Assembly: GCF_000962805.1 (NCBI RefSeq)
Contig: NZ_JZTW01000010.1
Location: 91,908 to 155,907, forward strand
Origin: Pseudarthrobacter chlorophenolicus
GTDB taxonomy: Bacteria > Actinomycetota > Actinomycetes > Actinomycetales > Micrococcaceae
Length of the DNA: 64,000 nucleotides
Reading direction: 5' to 3'
The notes under the pieces: generated by a model
Told to the model about the DNA's origin: nothing
Seen by the model: the letters and a program-made list of their open reading frames with translations, nothing else
Databases searched by the model: none
Position numbers and translations under genes: made by a program
Shown: positions 40,027 through 48,586 of the stretch, piece after piece
Numbering within the stretch: position 1 is the stretch's first letter
Layout: every line of letters begins with the position of its first letter

Positions 40027-40052
40027 AAAAGCCCCTCGACCAAGGAGGGGCT
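40027..40052 (-). terminator. Attenuator-like terminator in the leuS leader
   Basis: An 8-bp stem (40030-40037 with 40045-40052, AGCCCCTC loop GAGGGGCT) is followed on the minus strand by TTTTG. It lies between the leuS leader peptide and leuS, 88 bases upstream of the start, rather than after a gene. This is the arrangement of an attenuator. Confidence 0.75.
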
Positions 40053-40085
40053 GCCGCTCAGCTGTCCGATAGTCGGAGCCGGCGG

Positions 40086-40112
40086 CTAACTAAGCAGAAG
40101 GATCGCACGCAT
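40086..40112 (-). CDS. leuS leader peptide (8 aa, MRAILLLS)
   Basis: ATG at 40112, then codons for RAI, three Leu codons (CTT CTG CTT), Ser and TAG. The last codons lie about 34 bases before the attenuator hairpin. No Shine-Dalgarno is visible; TAAAGT is six bases upstream. The first three residues and the LLLS core match the leuA leader. Leader-peptide attenuators upstream of leuS have been reported in some streptomycetes, which supports this reading. Confidence 0.75.
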   Translation of the reverse strand: MRAILLLS

Positions 40113-40118
40113 AGACCT

Positions 40119-40124
40119 ACTTTA
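40119..40124 (-). promoter_or_regulatory. Candidate -10 box for the leuS leader transcript
   Basis: TAAAGT, then six bases, then the leader ATG. The distance fits a leaderless start. Confidence 0.5.
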
Positions 40125-40187
40125 GCGCACCCGCACACCCCCTCAGCGTATGTCGCAAACGAGCGGCTGAGGGAGCGGCAACCGGAA

Positions 40188-40322
40188 GAGAGGGGCCGGA
40201 GACTCCCCGCCATGGTGTGGTGGGCACCGCGATGGGCCCCCTGCTGCGAGGGCCCCGACACGAGTCTTGCGAGTGTCAGGGAGCAGCAGGGGACGGGCGG
40301 GCGGGAGTCTCCGGCCCCTCTC
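40188..40322. repeat. Nested 135-bp inverted-repeat element between glpK and leuS
   Basis: The outer arms are a perfect 20-bp inverted repeat (40188-40207 with 40303-40322). Inside it a 10-bp perfect inverted repeat (40238-40247 with 40283-40292) and further short stems lie around the centre near 40262. No gene is seen. It begins 15 bp after the glpK stop. It may be a strong terminator, a structured RNA, or an intergenic miniature inverted-repeat element. Confidence 0.85.
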
Positions 40323-40337
40323 AGGGCCAGTTGCGGG

Positions 40338-41852
40338 CTACTTCACGTCCTCGTCGACCCACTCCATGGACTTGGTAACCGCCTTGCGCCAGAGCCGCAT
40401 CTGGCGCTCCTGCTCAGCCTGGTCCATCTGGGGGTCCCAGCGCTTGTCCTCGGACCAGTTGGACGAGAGCTCACCGAGGTCCTTCCAGAACCCCACGGCC
40501 AGCCCTGCCGCGTACGCTGCGCCCAGTGCCGTGGTCTCGATGACCTTCGGACGGATCACGGGAACGCCAAGGATGTCTGCCTGGAACTGCATCAGAGCAT
40601 CATTGGCAACCATGCCGCCGTCGACCTTCAGCTCCGTCAGCGGAACACCGGAGTCCGCGTTGACCGCGTCCAGCACCTCGCGGGTCTGGAAGGCCGTTGC
40701 TTCCAGCGCCGCGCGGGCAATGTGGTTCTTGTTGACGAACCTGGTGAGGCCCACGATCGCACCACGAGCATCCGGGCGCCAGTAGGGGGCGAACAGGCCG
40801 GAGAACGCCGGGACGATGTAGACGCCACCGTTGTCCTTAACGGATGCGGCCAGAGACTCGACCTCGGGGGCGCTGCTGATCATGCCCAGGTTGTCCCGCA
40901 GCCACTGGATGAGCGAACCGGTGACAGCGATGGAGCCTTCCAGGGCGTAGTGGGGCTTGGCGTCGCCCAGCTTGTAACCCACAGTGGTGAGCAGCCCGTT
41001 CTTCGAGTGGACGATTTCCTCGCCTGTATTGAAGATCAGGAAGCAGCCGGTGCCGTAGGTGTTCTTGGCTTCGCCGGTTTCGAAGGCCGCCTGGCCGAAG
41101 GTCGCCGCCTGCTGGTCGCCGAGGATGCCCGCCACCGGGGTTTCACGCAGCAGCTGGGAAGTGTGGACAGTTCCGTATACCTCCGAGGACGACTTGATCT
41201 CCGGCATCATGCTGCGCGGAACGCCGAAGATGCCGAGAATCTCCTCATCCCACTGCAGGGTTTCCAGGTCCATGAACAGTGTCCTGGAGGCGTTGGTGAC
41301 ATCGGTGACGTGCACCCCGCCGTCAACGCCGCCGGTCAGGTTCCACAGCACCCAGCAGTCGGTGTTGCCAAAGACCAGGTTGCCGGCCTCCGCCTTCTCC
41401 CGTGCGCCGTCAACGTTGTCCAGGATCCATTTGATCTTCGTGCCGGAAAAGTAGGTGGCCAGCGGCAGGCCCACCTTCTGCTTGAACCGGTCACCGCCGC
41501 CGTCCTTGGACAGCTCGTCAACGATGTCCTGCGTCCGGGTGTCCTGCCACACGATGGCGTTGTACACGGGCTCGCCGGTGGTCTTGTCCCACACCACAGC
41601 GGTTTCGCGCTGGTTGGTGATGCCGACGGCGGCGATATCGTGCCGGGTGAGGTTCGCCTTGGACAGGGCGGAGGCGATGACTTCGCGGGTGTTGTTCCAG
41701 ATTTCCGCAGCATCGTGTTCCACCCACCCTGCTTTGGGGAAAATCTGCTCGTGTTCCATCTGGCCTGAGGAGACAATGGCGCCGCTGTGGTCGAAAATGA
41801 TGGCGCGCGTACTGGTGGTGCCCTGGTCGATGGCGATTACGTACTGGTTCAT
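40338..41852 (-). CDS. glpK: Glycerol kinase
   Basis: A 504-aa FGGY-family kinase that phosphorylates glycerol at the membrane after GlpF uptake. The N-terminal [17 protein letters not shown] and the C-terminal FGGY signature region ([17 protein letters not shown] with [17 protein letters not shown]) are intact. It is the last gene of glpD-glpF-glpK. Confidence 0.98.
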   Translation of the reverse strand: MNQYVIAIDQGTTSTRAIIFDHSGAIVSSGQMEHEQIFPKAGWVEHDAAEIWNNTREVIASALSKANLTRHDIAAVGITNQRETAVVWDKTTGEPVYNAIVWQDTRTQDIVDELSKDGGGDRFKQKVGLPLATYFSGTKIKWILDNVDGAREKAEAGNLVFGNTDCWVLWNLTGGVDGGVHVTDVTNASRTLFMDLETLQWDEEILGIFGVPRSMMPEIKSSSEVYGTVHTSQLLRETPVAGILGDQQAATFGQAAFETGEAKNTYGTGCFLIFNTGEEIVHSKNGLLTTVGYKLGDAKPHYALEGSIAVTGSLIQWLRDNLGMISSAPEVESLAASVKDNGGVYIVPAFSGLFAPYWRPDARGAIVGLTRFVNKNHIARAALEATAFQTREVLDAVNADSGVPLTELKVDGGMVANDALMQFQADILGVPVIRPKVIETTALGAAYAAGLAVGFWKDLGELSSNWSEDKRWDPQMDQAEQERQMRLWRKAVTKSMEWVDEDVK

Positions 41853-41895
41853 GGTGACGTCCTTGTCTGGTTGGTGGATGGGTTGGATCAGCTGT

Positions 41896-42645
41896 TCAGG
41901 CTGCTGCGGTGATGATGATGGGGGCGATCTTGGCTACGATGCCGCCGAGGGCACCGCCCACCAGGGGGCCCACGACGGGAATCCAGGAGTAGCCCCAGTC
42001 ACTGGAGCCTTTGCCCTTGATCGGGAGCAGGGCATGGGCGATGCGGGGGCCAAGGTCACGGGCCGGGTTGATGGCGTACCCGGTGGGGCCACCCAGGGAT
42101 ACGCCGATACCGACGACAAGCAGTGCAACAGCGAGCGGGCCGAGGCCGGAGGGGGTGCCGCCGAAGGTGAGGATGACGAAGACCAGCACAAAGGTGCCGA
42201 TGATTTCTGTCACCAGGTTCCACGGGGTGGAGCGGATGGCGGGGCCGGTGGAGAAGACGCCGAGCTTGCTGGCGGCGGCTTCTTCCGTATCGAAGTGCTG
42301 CTTGTAGGCGAGCCAGCAGACCACAGCGCCAAGGAAGGCGCCCACCATCTCACCGGCGAAGTAGGTCAGCGTTGAGGCCACATCCACGGGGACATCGGGC
42401 GCGTACTCCGCCTTACCGTTGATCAGCAGTCCGAGGGTCACGGCGGGATTCAGGTGCGCGCCCGACTTGGCAGCGACGAAAACGCCGGCGAAAACGGCGA
42501 TACCCCATCCCCAGGTGACCATCAGGAATCCGCCGCTGTTGCCTTTCGTTCCCCGCAGGGCAACGTTCGCGACGACGCCGCAGCCCAGCAGGGTCAGCAT
42601 CGCCGTCCCGAACACCTCGGATAAGAAAACAATTCCAAGAGACAT
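41896..42645 (-). CDS. glpF: Glycerol uptake facilitator (MIP/aquaglyceroporin)
   Basis: A 249-aa channel with six hydrophobic helices. The two half-helix NPA motifs are HLNPAVTLG (about 66) and AINPARDLG (about 200). The Asp after the second NPAR is the aquaglyceroporin-type residue, fitting glycerol passage. It lies 43 bp upstream of glpK. Confidence 0.96.
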   Translation of the reverse strand: MSLGIVFLSEVFGTAMLTLLGCGVVANVALRGTKGNSGGFLMVTWGWGIAVFAGVFVAAKSGAHLNPAVTLGLLINGKAEYAPDVPVDVASTLTYFAGEMVGAFLGAVVCWLAYKQHFDTEEAAASKLGVFSTGPAIRSTPWNLVTEIIGTFVLVFVILTFGGTPSGLGPLAVALLVVGIGVSLGGPTGYAINPARDLGPRIAHALLPIKGKGSSDWGYSWIPVVGPLVGGALGGIVAKIAPIIITAAA

Positions 42646-42673
42646 CTTTGACTCCTCTTTTTATTTGGTTGTC

Positions 42674-42726
42674 GGCCCTTCGCGGGTTGAAGGGCCATGG
42701 GCCGGGGAGGGTTTTCCCGCCCCGGC
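42674..42726 (-). terminator. Two hairpins between glpD and glpF
   Basis: An 8-bp stem (42674-42681 with 42689-42696) and a 7-bp stem with inner AGGG/CCC pairs (42701-42707 with 42720-42726) fill the 94-bp gap. They may tune read-through from glpD into glpF or protect transcript ends. Confidence 0.5.
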
Positions 42727-42739
42727 TGGCAGCCCGGCC

Positions 42740-44629
42740 TTAAGCGACCAGGCTGTGCGTTTCCACCCGGTGCAGCCGTTGCAGGACTTCCTGGGCGTGG
42801 CTGACCTCAGCGCTCCGGGCAGCAGCGTCCCACTGCAGCGGAACGGACAGGATGCCGGCCACCTCGTTCAGGAGTTCGCCCGTCACGAGTCCCCGGAAAG
42901 CCAGGGAGGTGCGCCGGATCAGCACATCCACGAGGTGGCCCACCTGTTCGTGGGCTGCCATGAACTCAAGTTCGCGGACGCTCAGTCCGCGGGTTGAGTG
43001 CAGGAGCCGGTCCGGACCGGCGTCGAGGTATTCGATCACCGCTTCGGCGCGGGTGCCGTACCGGGTCAGGAGCCCGGCAGTGCGGTCCGCGTCCCGGCCG
43101 TGGCCCATGTGGGCCTTGATCCACCGCTGCACTCCGGCGTCGTCCGCCGGGAACCCTGCACCGCCGCCGATGGGCAGCTGCGCCGTGGAGATTTTGCGGT
43201 GCATGCCGAGCTCTGCCAGGACCTCGTTGGTGAGGTGTTCGGCAAGGGCACGGAAGGTGGTCCATTTGCCGCCCACCAGGCTGAGTACGACGGCGCCGGT
43301 CCCCGTGGGTGCCGGGCGGCGGGATTCGATGCGGTAGTCACGGGAGACGAAGCCCGGCTGGGTGGCATCATGCCTGGGCAGCGGCCGCACCCCTGAGAAG
43401 GTGTAGACAATCTGGTTGCGCGTGACCGGGATGTTGGGGAACACATGCCCCACCAGGTCGAAGAAGTAGTCGATTTCCTCGTCCGTGCAGACGGAGTCCT
43501 GTGACATGTCGGCATCGACATCGGTGGTGCCAACGAGTACCCGGTCCCCCATCGGGTAGATGAGGACGATCCGGCCGTCAGTGTGTTCGAAGAATATTTC
43601 CCGGCCCCGGCAGGCAGCGAGCAGTTCCGGAGAGTCGAGCACAATGTGGGAGCCCTTCGTACCGCCCATGAACCGCGACGCGGTGCCCATCGCTTCGTTG
43701 GTCAGGTCCACCCAGGCGCCGGTGGTGTTCACGATGACGTCGGCGGTGAAGTCGAACTCCTCCCCCGTCAGCTCGTCGCGCAACCGGACGGTGCCGCCCT
43801 TGCCGGTGCCGGGATTGGGGCGGGAGGACATGGACTGCAGGGAAAGGTAGTTGCTGGCTCGTGCCGTGCTTCCCTGGCCGGCAGCTGCCCCCGGAGTCGA
43901 CTGGCCTGCCTTCTCGCCGTCCTGCAGCACATCCAGGGTGAGGCGCTCGGGGTTGTGCACCGAGGCGTCGAAGTAGGTGGCCGCGTATTTGACGTCGGGA
44001 CGAAGGTCCGGCAGTTCTGCGAGGGCCCGCTTGTGTCCACGGAACTGGTGCCGCGGAACACTGCCGCCGTCCCTGGAGAAGGAATCGTAGAGGCTCAGCC
44101 CCAGCTTGATGAGGAAGGCCCCGCGCTCCTTCGGCTTGCCCTGCTGTTTGTGCGTCACGAACCGCAACGGCGCCGAAAGGATGCCGGAGAACGTGCTGAA
44201 GATGGGAATGGTGGTCTGCAGCGGCTTGACGTAGTGGGGTGCGATCCGCAGCAGCCTGTTGCGTTCAACCACTGATTCGCGGACCAGCCGGAACTCGCCG
44301 TTTTCCAGGTAGCGGATGCCACCGTGGATCATGTGCGACGACGCTCCGCTGGCGCCCTGGCAGTAGTCGCCGCGCTCCACAAGGGCGACGTCAACGCCCT
44401 GCAGTGCGAGGTCCCGGAAGGTTCCGACGCCGTTGATGCCACCGCCGACCACCAGCACTTTCGCGTGCGGCCGGAGCCTGAGGTTGTGGACGGAATTACG
44501 TTCCGCTGCCGGCTTTGGCGCGGGTGCTGCGGATGGTTGGACAGTTGGATCCTTGGGTCCCAAAACGACTCCCTTGGGCTTTGCGTGCATGGTGCGTCCG
44601 CGCCGTGGATGCGGCGCTGTATGCACCAT
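42740..44629 (-). CDS. glpD: Aerobic glycerol-3-phosphate dehydrogenase
   Basis: A 629-aa FAD-dependent membrane-associated dehydrogenase that oxidises glycerol-3-phosphate to dihydroxyacetone phosphate and passes electrons to quinone. The FAD dinucleotide motif VLVVGGGINGVGTFRDLALQ lies near residue 60-80. The start is uncertain: ATG codons at 44629 and 44590 are both possible and neither has a good ribosome-binding site. It leads glpD-glpF-glpK and is divergent from a SorC regulator, whose candidate operator lies 35 bp upstream. Confidence 0.96.
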   Translation of the reverse strand: MVHTAPHPRRGRTMHAKPKGVVLGPKDPTVQPSAAPAPKPAAERNSVHNLRLRPHAKVLVVGGGINGVGTFRDLALQGVDVALVERGDYCQGASGASSHMIHGGIRYLENGEFRLVRESVVERNRLLRIAPHYVKPLQTTIPIFSTFSGILSAPLRFVTHKQQGKPKERGAFLIKLGLSLYDSFSRDGGSVPRHQFRGHKRALAELPDLRPDVKYAATYFDASVHNPERLTLDVLQDGEKAGQSTPGAAAGQGSTARASNYLSLQSMSSRPNPGTGKGGTVRLRDELTGEEFDFTADVIVNTTGAWVDLTNEAMGTASRFMGGTKGSHIVLDSPELLAACRGREIFFEHTDGRIVLIYPMGDRVLVGTTDVDADMSQDSVCTDEEIDYFFDLVGHVFPNIPVTRNQIVYTFSGVRPLPRHDATQPGFVSRDYRIESRRPAPTGTGAVVLSLVGGKWTTFRALAEHLTNEVLAELGMHRKISTAQLPIGGGAGFPADDAGVQRWIKAHMGHGRDADRTAGLLTRYGTRAEAVIEYLDAGPDRLLHSTRGLSVRELEFMAAHEQVGHLVDVLIRRTSLAFRGLVTGELLNEVAGILSVPLQWDAAARSAEVSHAQEVLQRLHRVETHSLVA

Positions 44630-44663
44630 TCTTTGGAGTAATGGAAAATGGAGTCAAGCACTA

Positions 44664-44677
44664 TGCACAAATGTGCA
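44664..44677. promoter_or_regulatory. Palindrome TGCACA-AA-TGTGCA, candidate glp operator
   Basis: A 14-bp site with perfect 6-bp arms lies 13 bp upstream of the SorC start and 35 bp from the glpD start in the divergent region. Part of it (TGCACAAATGT) recurs at 44726-44736 inside the regulator gene. Confidence 0.5.
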
Positions 44678-44690
44678 GATCGGACCGGAA

Positions 44691-45665
44691 ATGGCCCCCT
44701 CCCGGCATGCAGACGCGCTCCGCGCTGCACAAATGTATTACCTGCAGGACCTCACCATGGATGCGATAGCCCGCGAACTCCGAACGTCCCGCTCCACGGT
44801 GTCGCGGCTGCTCTCAGCTGCCCGAGACTCCGGCCTGGTGCAGGTGCAGATCCGCAACCCGCTCGATACCGGCCCCGAGCTCGAGGGCATGATCCGCAGG
44901 CGTTTCAACGTCGATGTTCATGTGGTCCCCGTGCTGGAGACCCTGAACGAGGCGGAAACCCTTGACCGCGTGGCGATCCAGGCTGCGCGCACCATCGGAC
45001 CGCTGGTGGATTCCAACGCCATTATCGGGGTGGCCTGGGGCTCCACCCTGAGCGCGGTGAGCCGGCACCTGACCAGGAAGATCACCCACGACAGCGTCAT
45101 CGTGCAGCTGAACGGCGCGGGCAACATGCACACCACCGGCATTACCTATGCGAGTGACATCATGCGCAGGTTCGGCAGCGCCTACGGTGCCCGGGTGGAG
45201 CAGTTTCCGGTGCCCGCCTTCTTCGACCACGCCGCCACCAAGACAGCGATGTGGAATGAGCGCAGCGTGCAGCGCATCCTCGAACTGCAGGCCAAGATGA
45301 GCATCGCCATCTTCGGCGTCGGCTCCGTGAATGCCGATTACCCGAGCCATGTATACGCCGGCGGCTACCTCGATGAAACGGACCTCAACATCCTGGCGAC
45401 ATCCGACGTTGTGGGCGATGTGGCTACGGTGTTCTTCCGCAGTGACGGCTCCTCGGACGGCATCATCCTGAACGAACGCTCCACGGGGCCGGGCCTTGCC
45501 CAGCTCAGGCAGGTCCGCCGAAGGATCTGTGTGGTCTCCGGAGTGTCCAAGATCAACGGACTGCGCGGCGCCCTGGCAGCCAACCTGGCCACCGACCTGA
45601 TCCTGGACGAGGCCACCGCGCGCCGCCTGGTGGATTTCGAAAGCCTGGCCCCACGCAATGGGTAG
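44691..45665 (+). CDS. SorC-family sugar-binding transcriptional regulator
   Basis: A 324-aa regulator. The helix-turn-helix is at about 15-45 (MYYLQDLTMDAIARELRTSR and STVSRLL), and the effector domain of the SorC/DeoR-sugar-binding fold fills about 60-320 (IGVAWGSTLSAVSRHL, GSAYGARVEQFP). The ATG at 44691 is chosen; the frame upstream of it is antisense to glpD and has no family similarity. The divergent glpDFK genes and the intergenic palindrome suggest it controls glycerol use, although glycerol regulators in other bacteria are usually DeoR-type GlpR. Confidence 0.88.
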   Translation: MAPSRHADALRAAQMYYLQDLTMDAIARELRTSRSTVSRLLSAARDSGLVQVQIRNPLDTGPELEGMIRRRFNVDVHVVPVLETLNEAETLDRVAIQAARTIGPLVDSNAIIGVAWGSTLSAVSRHLTRKITHDSVIVQLNGAGNMHTTGITYASDIMRRFGSAYGARVEQFPVPAFFDHAATKTAMWNERSVQRILELQAKMSIAIFGVGSVNADYPSHVYAGGYLDETDLNILATSDVVGDVATVFFRSDGSSDGIILNERSTGPGLAQLRQVRRRICVVSGVSKINGLRGALAANLATDLILDEATARRLVDFESLAPRNG

Positions 45666-45675
45666 AGTCGGAACC

Positions 45676-46551
45676 ATGAAAACCTCACCGCGGCTGAGCC
45701 TTAACAACGGCGTGCTGATCAACCAGCTCGGGTTCGGGCTCTACAAGGTGCCACCCGCCGACGCCGCAGGGCTGGTGCAGACCGCGCTCGCCGCCGGCTA
45801 CCGCCACTTTGACACAGCTGCCATGTACGGCAACGAAACCGGCGTGGCACGGGGCCTCAGCGCCCAGCTCGGCTCCCCCGCTACGGGAATTAGCGGAGGA
45901 TCCGGGGAACTTTATCCGGGCATCTCCAGGGAAGACATTTTCGTCACCACGAAACTCTGGAACGACCACCATGGCTACGACGCCGCGCTGCGCGCCTTCG
46001 ACGACTCCATGGTCAACCTGGGGCTGGACTACGTGGACCTGTACCTCATCCACTGGCCGTGCCCGCGCAAAGGCCTGTTCCCGGAAACCTACCGCGCCCT
46101 CGAAACGCTCTATCGGGAGGGCAGGGTGCGGGCCATTGGCGTCAGCAACTTCCAGCCGGCCCACCTGGACCGGCTGCTGCAGACCGCCGAAGTGGTGCCA
46201 GCCGTCAACCAGGTCGAACTCCACCCCTGGCTCCAGCAGGAGGATCTCCGCCACAAGCACACGGAACTCGGCATCCTGACCGAGGCATGGAGCCCCCTGG
46301 GGCGCGGCCAGGTCCTGGCCGACCCCGTCATCCAGGCGTGCGCTGCCGAGCACCGGCGGACCCCTGCGCAGGTCATCCTCCGATGGCACATGCAGCTGGG
46401 CCACGCCGCTATCCCGAAAGCCAGCTCAGAGGCACGCATCCGGGAGAACCTTGACGTCTTCGGGTTCGAGCTGTCGCCGCGGGACATGACGGCGCTCGCA
46501 GGCCTGGACCGCGGGCACCGCACAGGCTCCCACCCGGACAACGTCAACTAG
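45676..46551 (+). CDS. Aldo/keto reductase
   Basis: A 291-aa NADPH-dependent reductase with the TIM barrel fold. The catalytic tetrad is visible: Asp and Tyr in HFDTAAMYGNE, Lys in TTKLWNDHHG and His in YLIHWPCP. The C-terminal cofactor loop IPKASSEARIREN is intact. The ATG at 45676 is just 10 bp after the regulator stop. Substrate is unknown. It heads a run of three co-directional genes with hydrolase and glycosyltransferase functions. Confidence 0.9.
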   Translation: MKTSPRLSLNNGVLINQLGFGLYKVPPADAAGLVQTALAAGYRHFDTAAMYGNETGVARGLSAQLGSPATGISGGSGELYPGISREDIFVTTKLWNDHHGYDAALRAFDDSMVNLGLDYVDLYLIHWPCPRKGLFPETYRALETLYREGRVRAIGVSNFQPAHLDRLLQTAEVVPAVNQVELHPWLQQEDLRHKHTELGILTEAWSPLGRGQVLADPVIQACAAEHRRTPAQVILRWHMQLGHAAIPKASSEARIRENLDVFGFELSPRDMTALAGLDRGHRTGSHPDNVN

Positions 46552-46559
46552 GACCGCGC

Positions 46560-47486
46560 ATGAACACAACACACCCCGGCACCGGCACGCCCGGCGTCTT
46601 CAGCGCGGACCTGGCGGCCCGCACCACTTCTTCGACGATTGACCTCGACGGCACGTCAGTTGCCTATTGGACCTACGAGCCGGTGCAGGTGCAGCCCGGA
46701 ACACGGACCATCCTGGTCATCCACGGATTCCGCGGTGACCACCACGGACTCCTGCGGGTAGCAGACCAGCTCCCCGACATGAGGATCATCATGCCGGACC
46801 TGCCCGGCTTCGGCAGTTCCGCGGCCTTCCCGTCCGGGGCCCACTCGGTGGAACAGTACGCCCGGTTCATTACAGCCTTCATGAAGGCCCTGTCCCTCGG
46901 GCCGGACACAGTTCTGCTGGGGCATTCGTTCGGATCCATCGTCGCCTCGCACTTCGCCGCCCGCCACCCGGGGGCCGTGAACCCGCTCATCCTGGTCAAC
47001 CCCATCGCCGCCCCGGCCCTGGAGGGTCCCAAGGGAATCATGACCAGGCTGGCCGTCCTGTACTACCGCCTCGCCGCCCGCCTCCCGAACAGGGCCGGCC
47101 AAGCGCTGCTCCGCAACCGGCTGATTGTCCGGATCATGAGTGAAACCATGGCCAAGACCGGGGACAGGGAGCTCCGCGCCTTCATCCACGGCCAGCACCA
47201 CGCCTACTTCAGTTCCTTCGCGGACAGGGACAGCCTGCTGGAATCCTTCACGGCCTCGGTCAGCCACCACGTCAGTGAAGTGGCCGCCGGCCTCAGCCTT
47301 CCCGTGCTGCTGATCGCCGGGGAGAAAGACGAGATTGCCACCCTGCCGGACCAGCACAAACTCCTGGCGCTCCTGCCTGACGGGGAACTCAAGGTGATCC
47401 CCGGCGTCGGACACCTCATCCACTACGAGACACCGGAACCGGCCGCCCGCCATATCCGCACCTTCCTAAAGGACCACCCCGCGTGA
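46560..47486 (+). CDS. Alpha/beta hydrolase
   Basis: A 308-aa hydrolase with LVIHGFRGDHHG (oxyanion hole), nucleophile elbow GHSFGS (Ser about 123), acidic residue in IAGEKDEIA, and the C-terminal His of GVGHLIHYE. It lies 8 bp after the aldo/keto reductase and overlaps the glycosyltransferase by 4 bp (GTGA). It may act on lipid esters; no direct evidence. Confidence 0.88.
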   Translation: MNTTHPGTGTPGVFSADLAARTTSSTIDLDGTSVAYWTYEPVQVQPGTRTILVIHGFRGDHHGLLRVADQLPDMRIIMPDLPGFGSSAAFPSGAHSVEQYARFITAFMKALSLGPDTVLLGHSFGSIVASHFAARHPGAVNPLILVNPIAAPALEGPKGIMTRLAVLYYRLAARLPNRAGQALLRNRLIVRIMSETMAKTGDRELRAFIHGQHHAYFSSFADRDSLLESFTASVSHHVSEVAAGLSLPVLLIAGEKDEIATLPDQHKLLALLPDGELKVIPGVGHLIHYETPEPAARHIRTFLKDHPA

Positions 47487-48559
47487 AGATCGTCATCGAC
47501 GCCCGATTTACCCGCACCGACCACCACGACGGCATCAGCCGCTACGGCGCCAGCCTGATAGCGGCCACGGCCAAGATCGCGGACGTCAGCATGCTGATAT
47601 CGGACACGCGGCAACTGGCCCTGCTTCCGGACGTTCCCTACACCCTCATCAACAGTCCCGTCTCACCGCTGGAACTGTTCGTCGCGCGCAAGGTGAATCC
47701 GCTCAACGCCGATGTGGTGGTCTGTCCCATGCAGACCATGGGAACCTGGGGACGCAAGTACGGGCTGGTGCTGACGCTGCACGACCTGATCTACTACGAA
47801 CACCCCGCCCCGCCCGGTTTCCTCCCCGCGCCGGTGCGGCTGCTGTGGCGGCTCTACCACAAGGCCTACTGGCCCCAGCGGGTGCTCCTCAACCGGGCCG
47901 ACACCGTGGCCACCATCAGCCGGACCACCGAAGCCCTGATCGCCAAGTACCGCCTGACCCGGCGTCCGGTGCGGATCATCAGCAACGCGCCCCAGCCTGC
48001 GCAGGAACCGCGCAGCCCCGGCGACGGAGCCGAAAAGACCATCGTCTACATGGGCTCATTCATGCCCTACAAGAACGTGGAAACGATGCTGGCCGGTATG
48101 GCCGGCCTGCCCGGCTACACCCTGCACCTGCTGAGCCGGATCACGCCCGAGAGGCGCGCAGAGCTGGAACTGCTGGTCCCGGCCGGAGCCTCCGTGGTCT
48201 TCCACAACGGGGTAACGGACGCGGAGTACGACTCATACCTGCGTACGGCCACGGCCTTGGTCAGCCTGTCCCGCGCCGAAGGCTACGGCCTTCCGCTCGT
48301 GGAAGCCATGGCCCTGGGGACACCGGTGATTGCCAGCGACATTCCGATTTTCCGGGAAGTGGGCGGGGACGCTGCCACCTATGTCGATCCCGCTTCGCCA
48401 TCCCAGTTCTCGGCGGCAGTGGCCCGGTTGCAGGATGACGAGCACTGGCAGGAGATCTCCCGGCTGTCCGTTGCCCGCGCCAACGAATTCACGTGGGATG
48501 AATCAGCGCGCCAGCTGATGGACACGGCCGGGGAAATCGTGGCGAAACGGCGCCGGTAA
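47483..48559 (+). CDS. Glycosyltransferase family 4 (GT-B fold)
   Basis: A 358-aa cytoplasmic or membrane-edge glycosyltransferase. The N-terminal half begins MKIVIDARFTRTDHHDGISR. The donor-binding C-terminal half holds EGYGLPLVEAMALG, with the conserved Glu pair (E-x7-E) near residues 275-283, and GTPVIASDIP. No membrane helix is seen. The start is the GTG at 47483, overlapping the preceding stop. Sugar donor and acceptor are unknown. Confidence 0.9.
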   Translation: MKIVIDARFTRTDHHDGISRYGASLIAATAKIADVSMLISDTRQLALLPDVPYTLINSPVSPLELFVARKVNPLNADVVVCPMQTMGTWGRKYGLVLTLHDLIYYEHPAPPGFLPAPVRLLWRLYHKAYWPQRVLLNRADTVATISRTTEALIAKYRLTRRPVRIISNAPQPAQEPRSPGDGAEKTIVYMGSFMPYKNVETMLAGMAGLPGYTLHLLSRITPERRAELELLVPAGASVVFHNGVTDAEYDSYLRTATALVSLSRAEGYGLPLVEAMALGTPVIASDIPIFREVGGDAATYVDPASPSQFSAAVARLQDDEHWQEISRLSVARANEFTWDESARQLMDTAGEIVAKRRR

Positions 48560-48586
48560 CAACCTCCCGCCCCGGAGCCGGCTCCC

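Noticed and set aside
39969..41768. A 599-codon plus-strand frame spanning the leuS leader and glpK
   Set aside because: It is antisense to glpK and crosses the inverted-repeat element; no protein features.
44433..44690. A longer N terminus for the SorC regulator
   Set aside because: The first 86 codons are antisense to glpD and have no similarity to the family; the helix-turn-helix begins after the ATG at 44691.
44726..44736. A second copy of the operator half TGCACAAATGT
   Set aside because: It lies within the coding part of the regulator helix-turn-helix and lacks the right arm, so it is probably chance.
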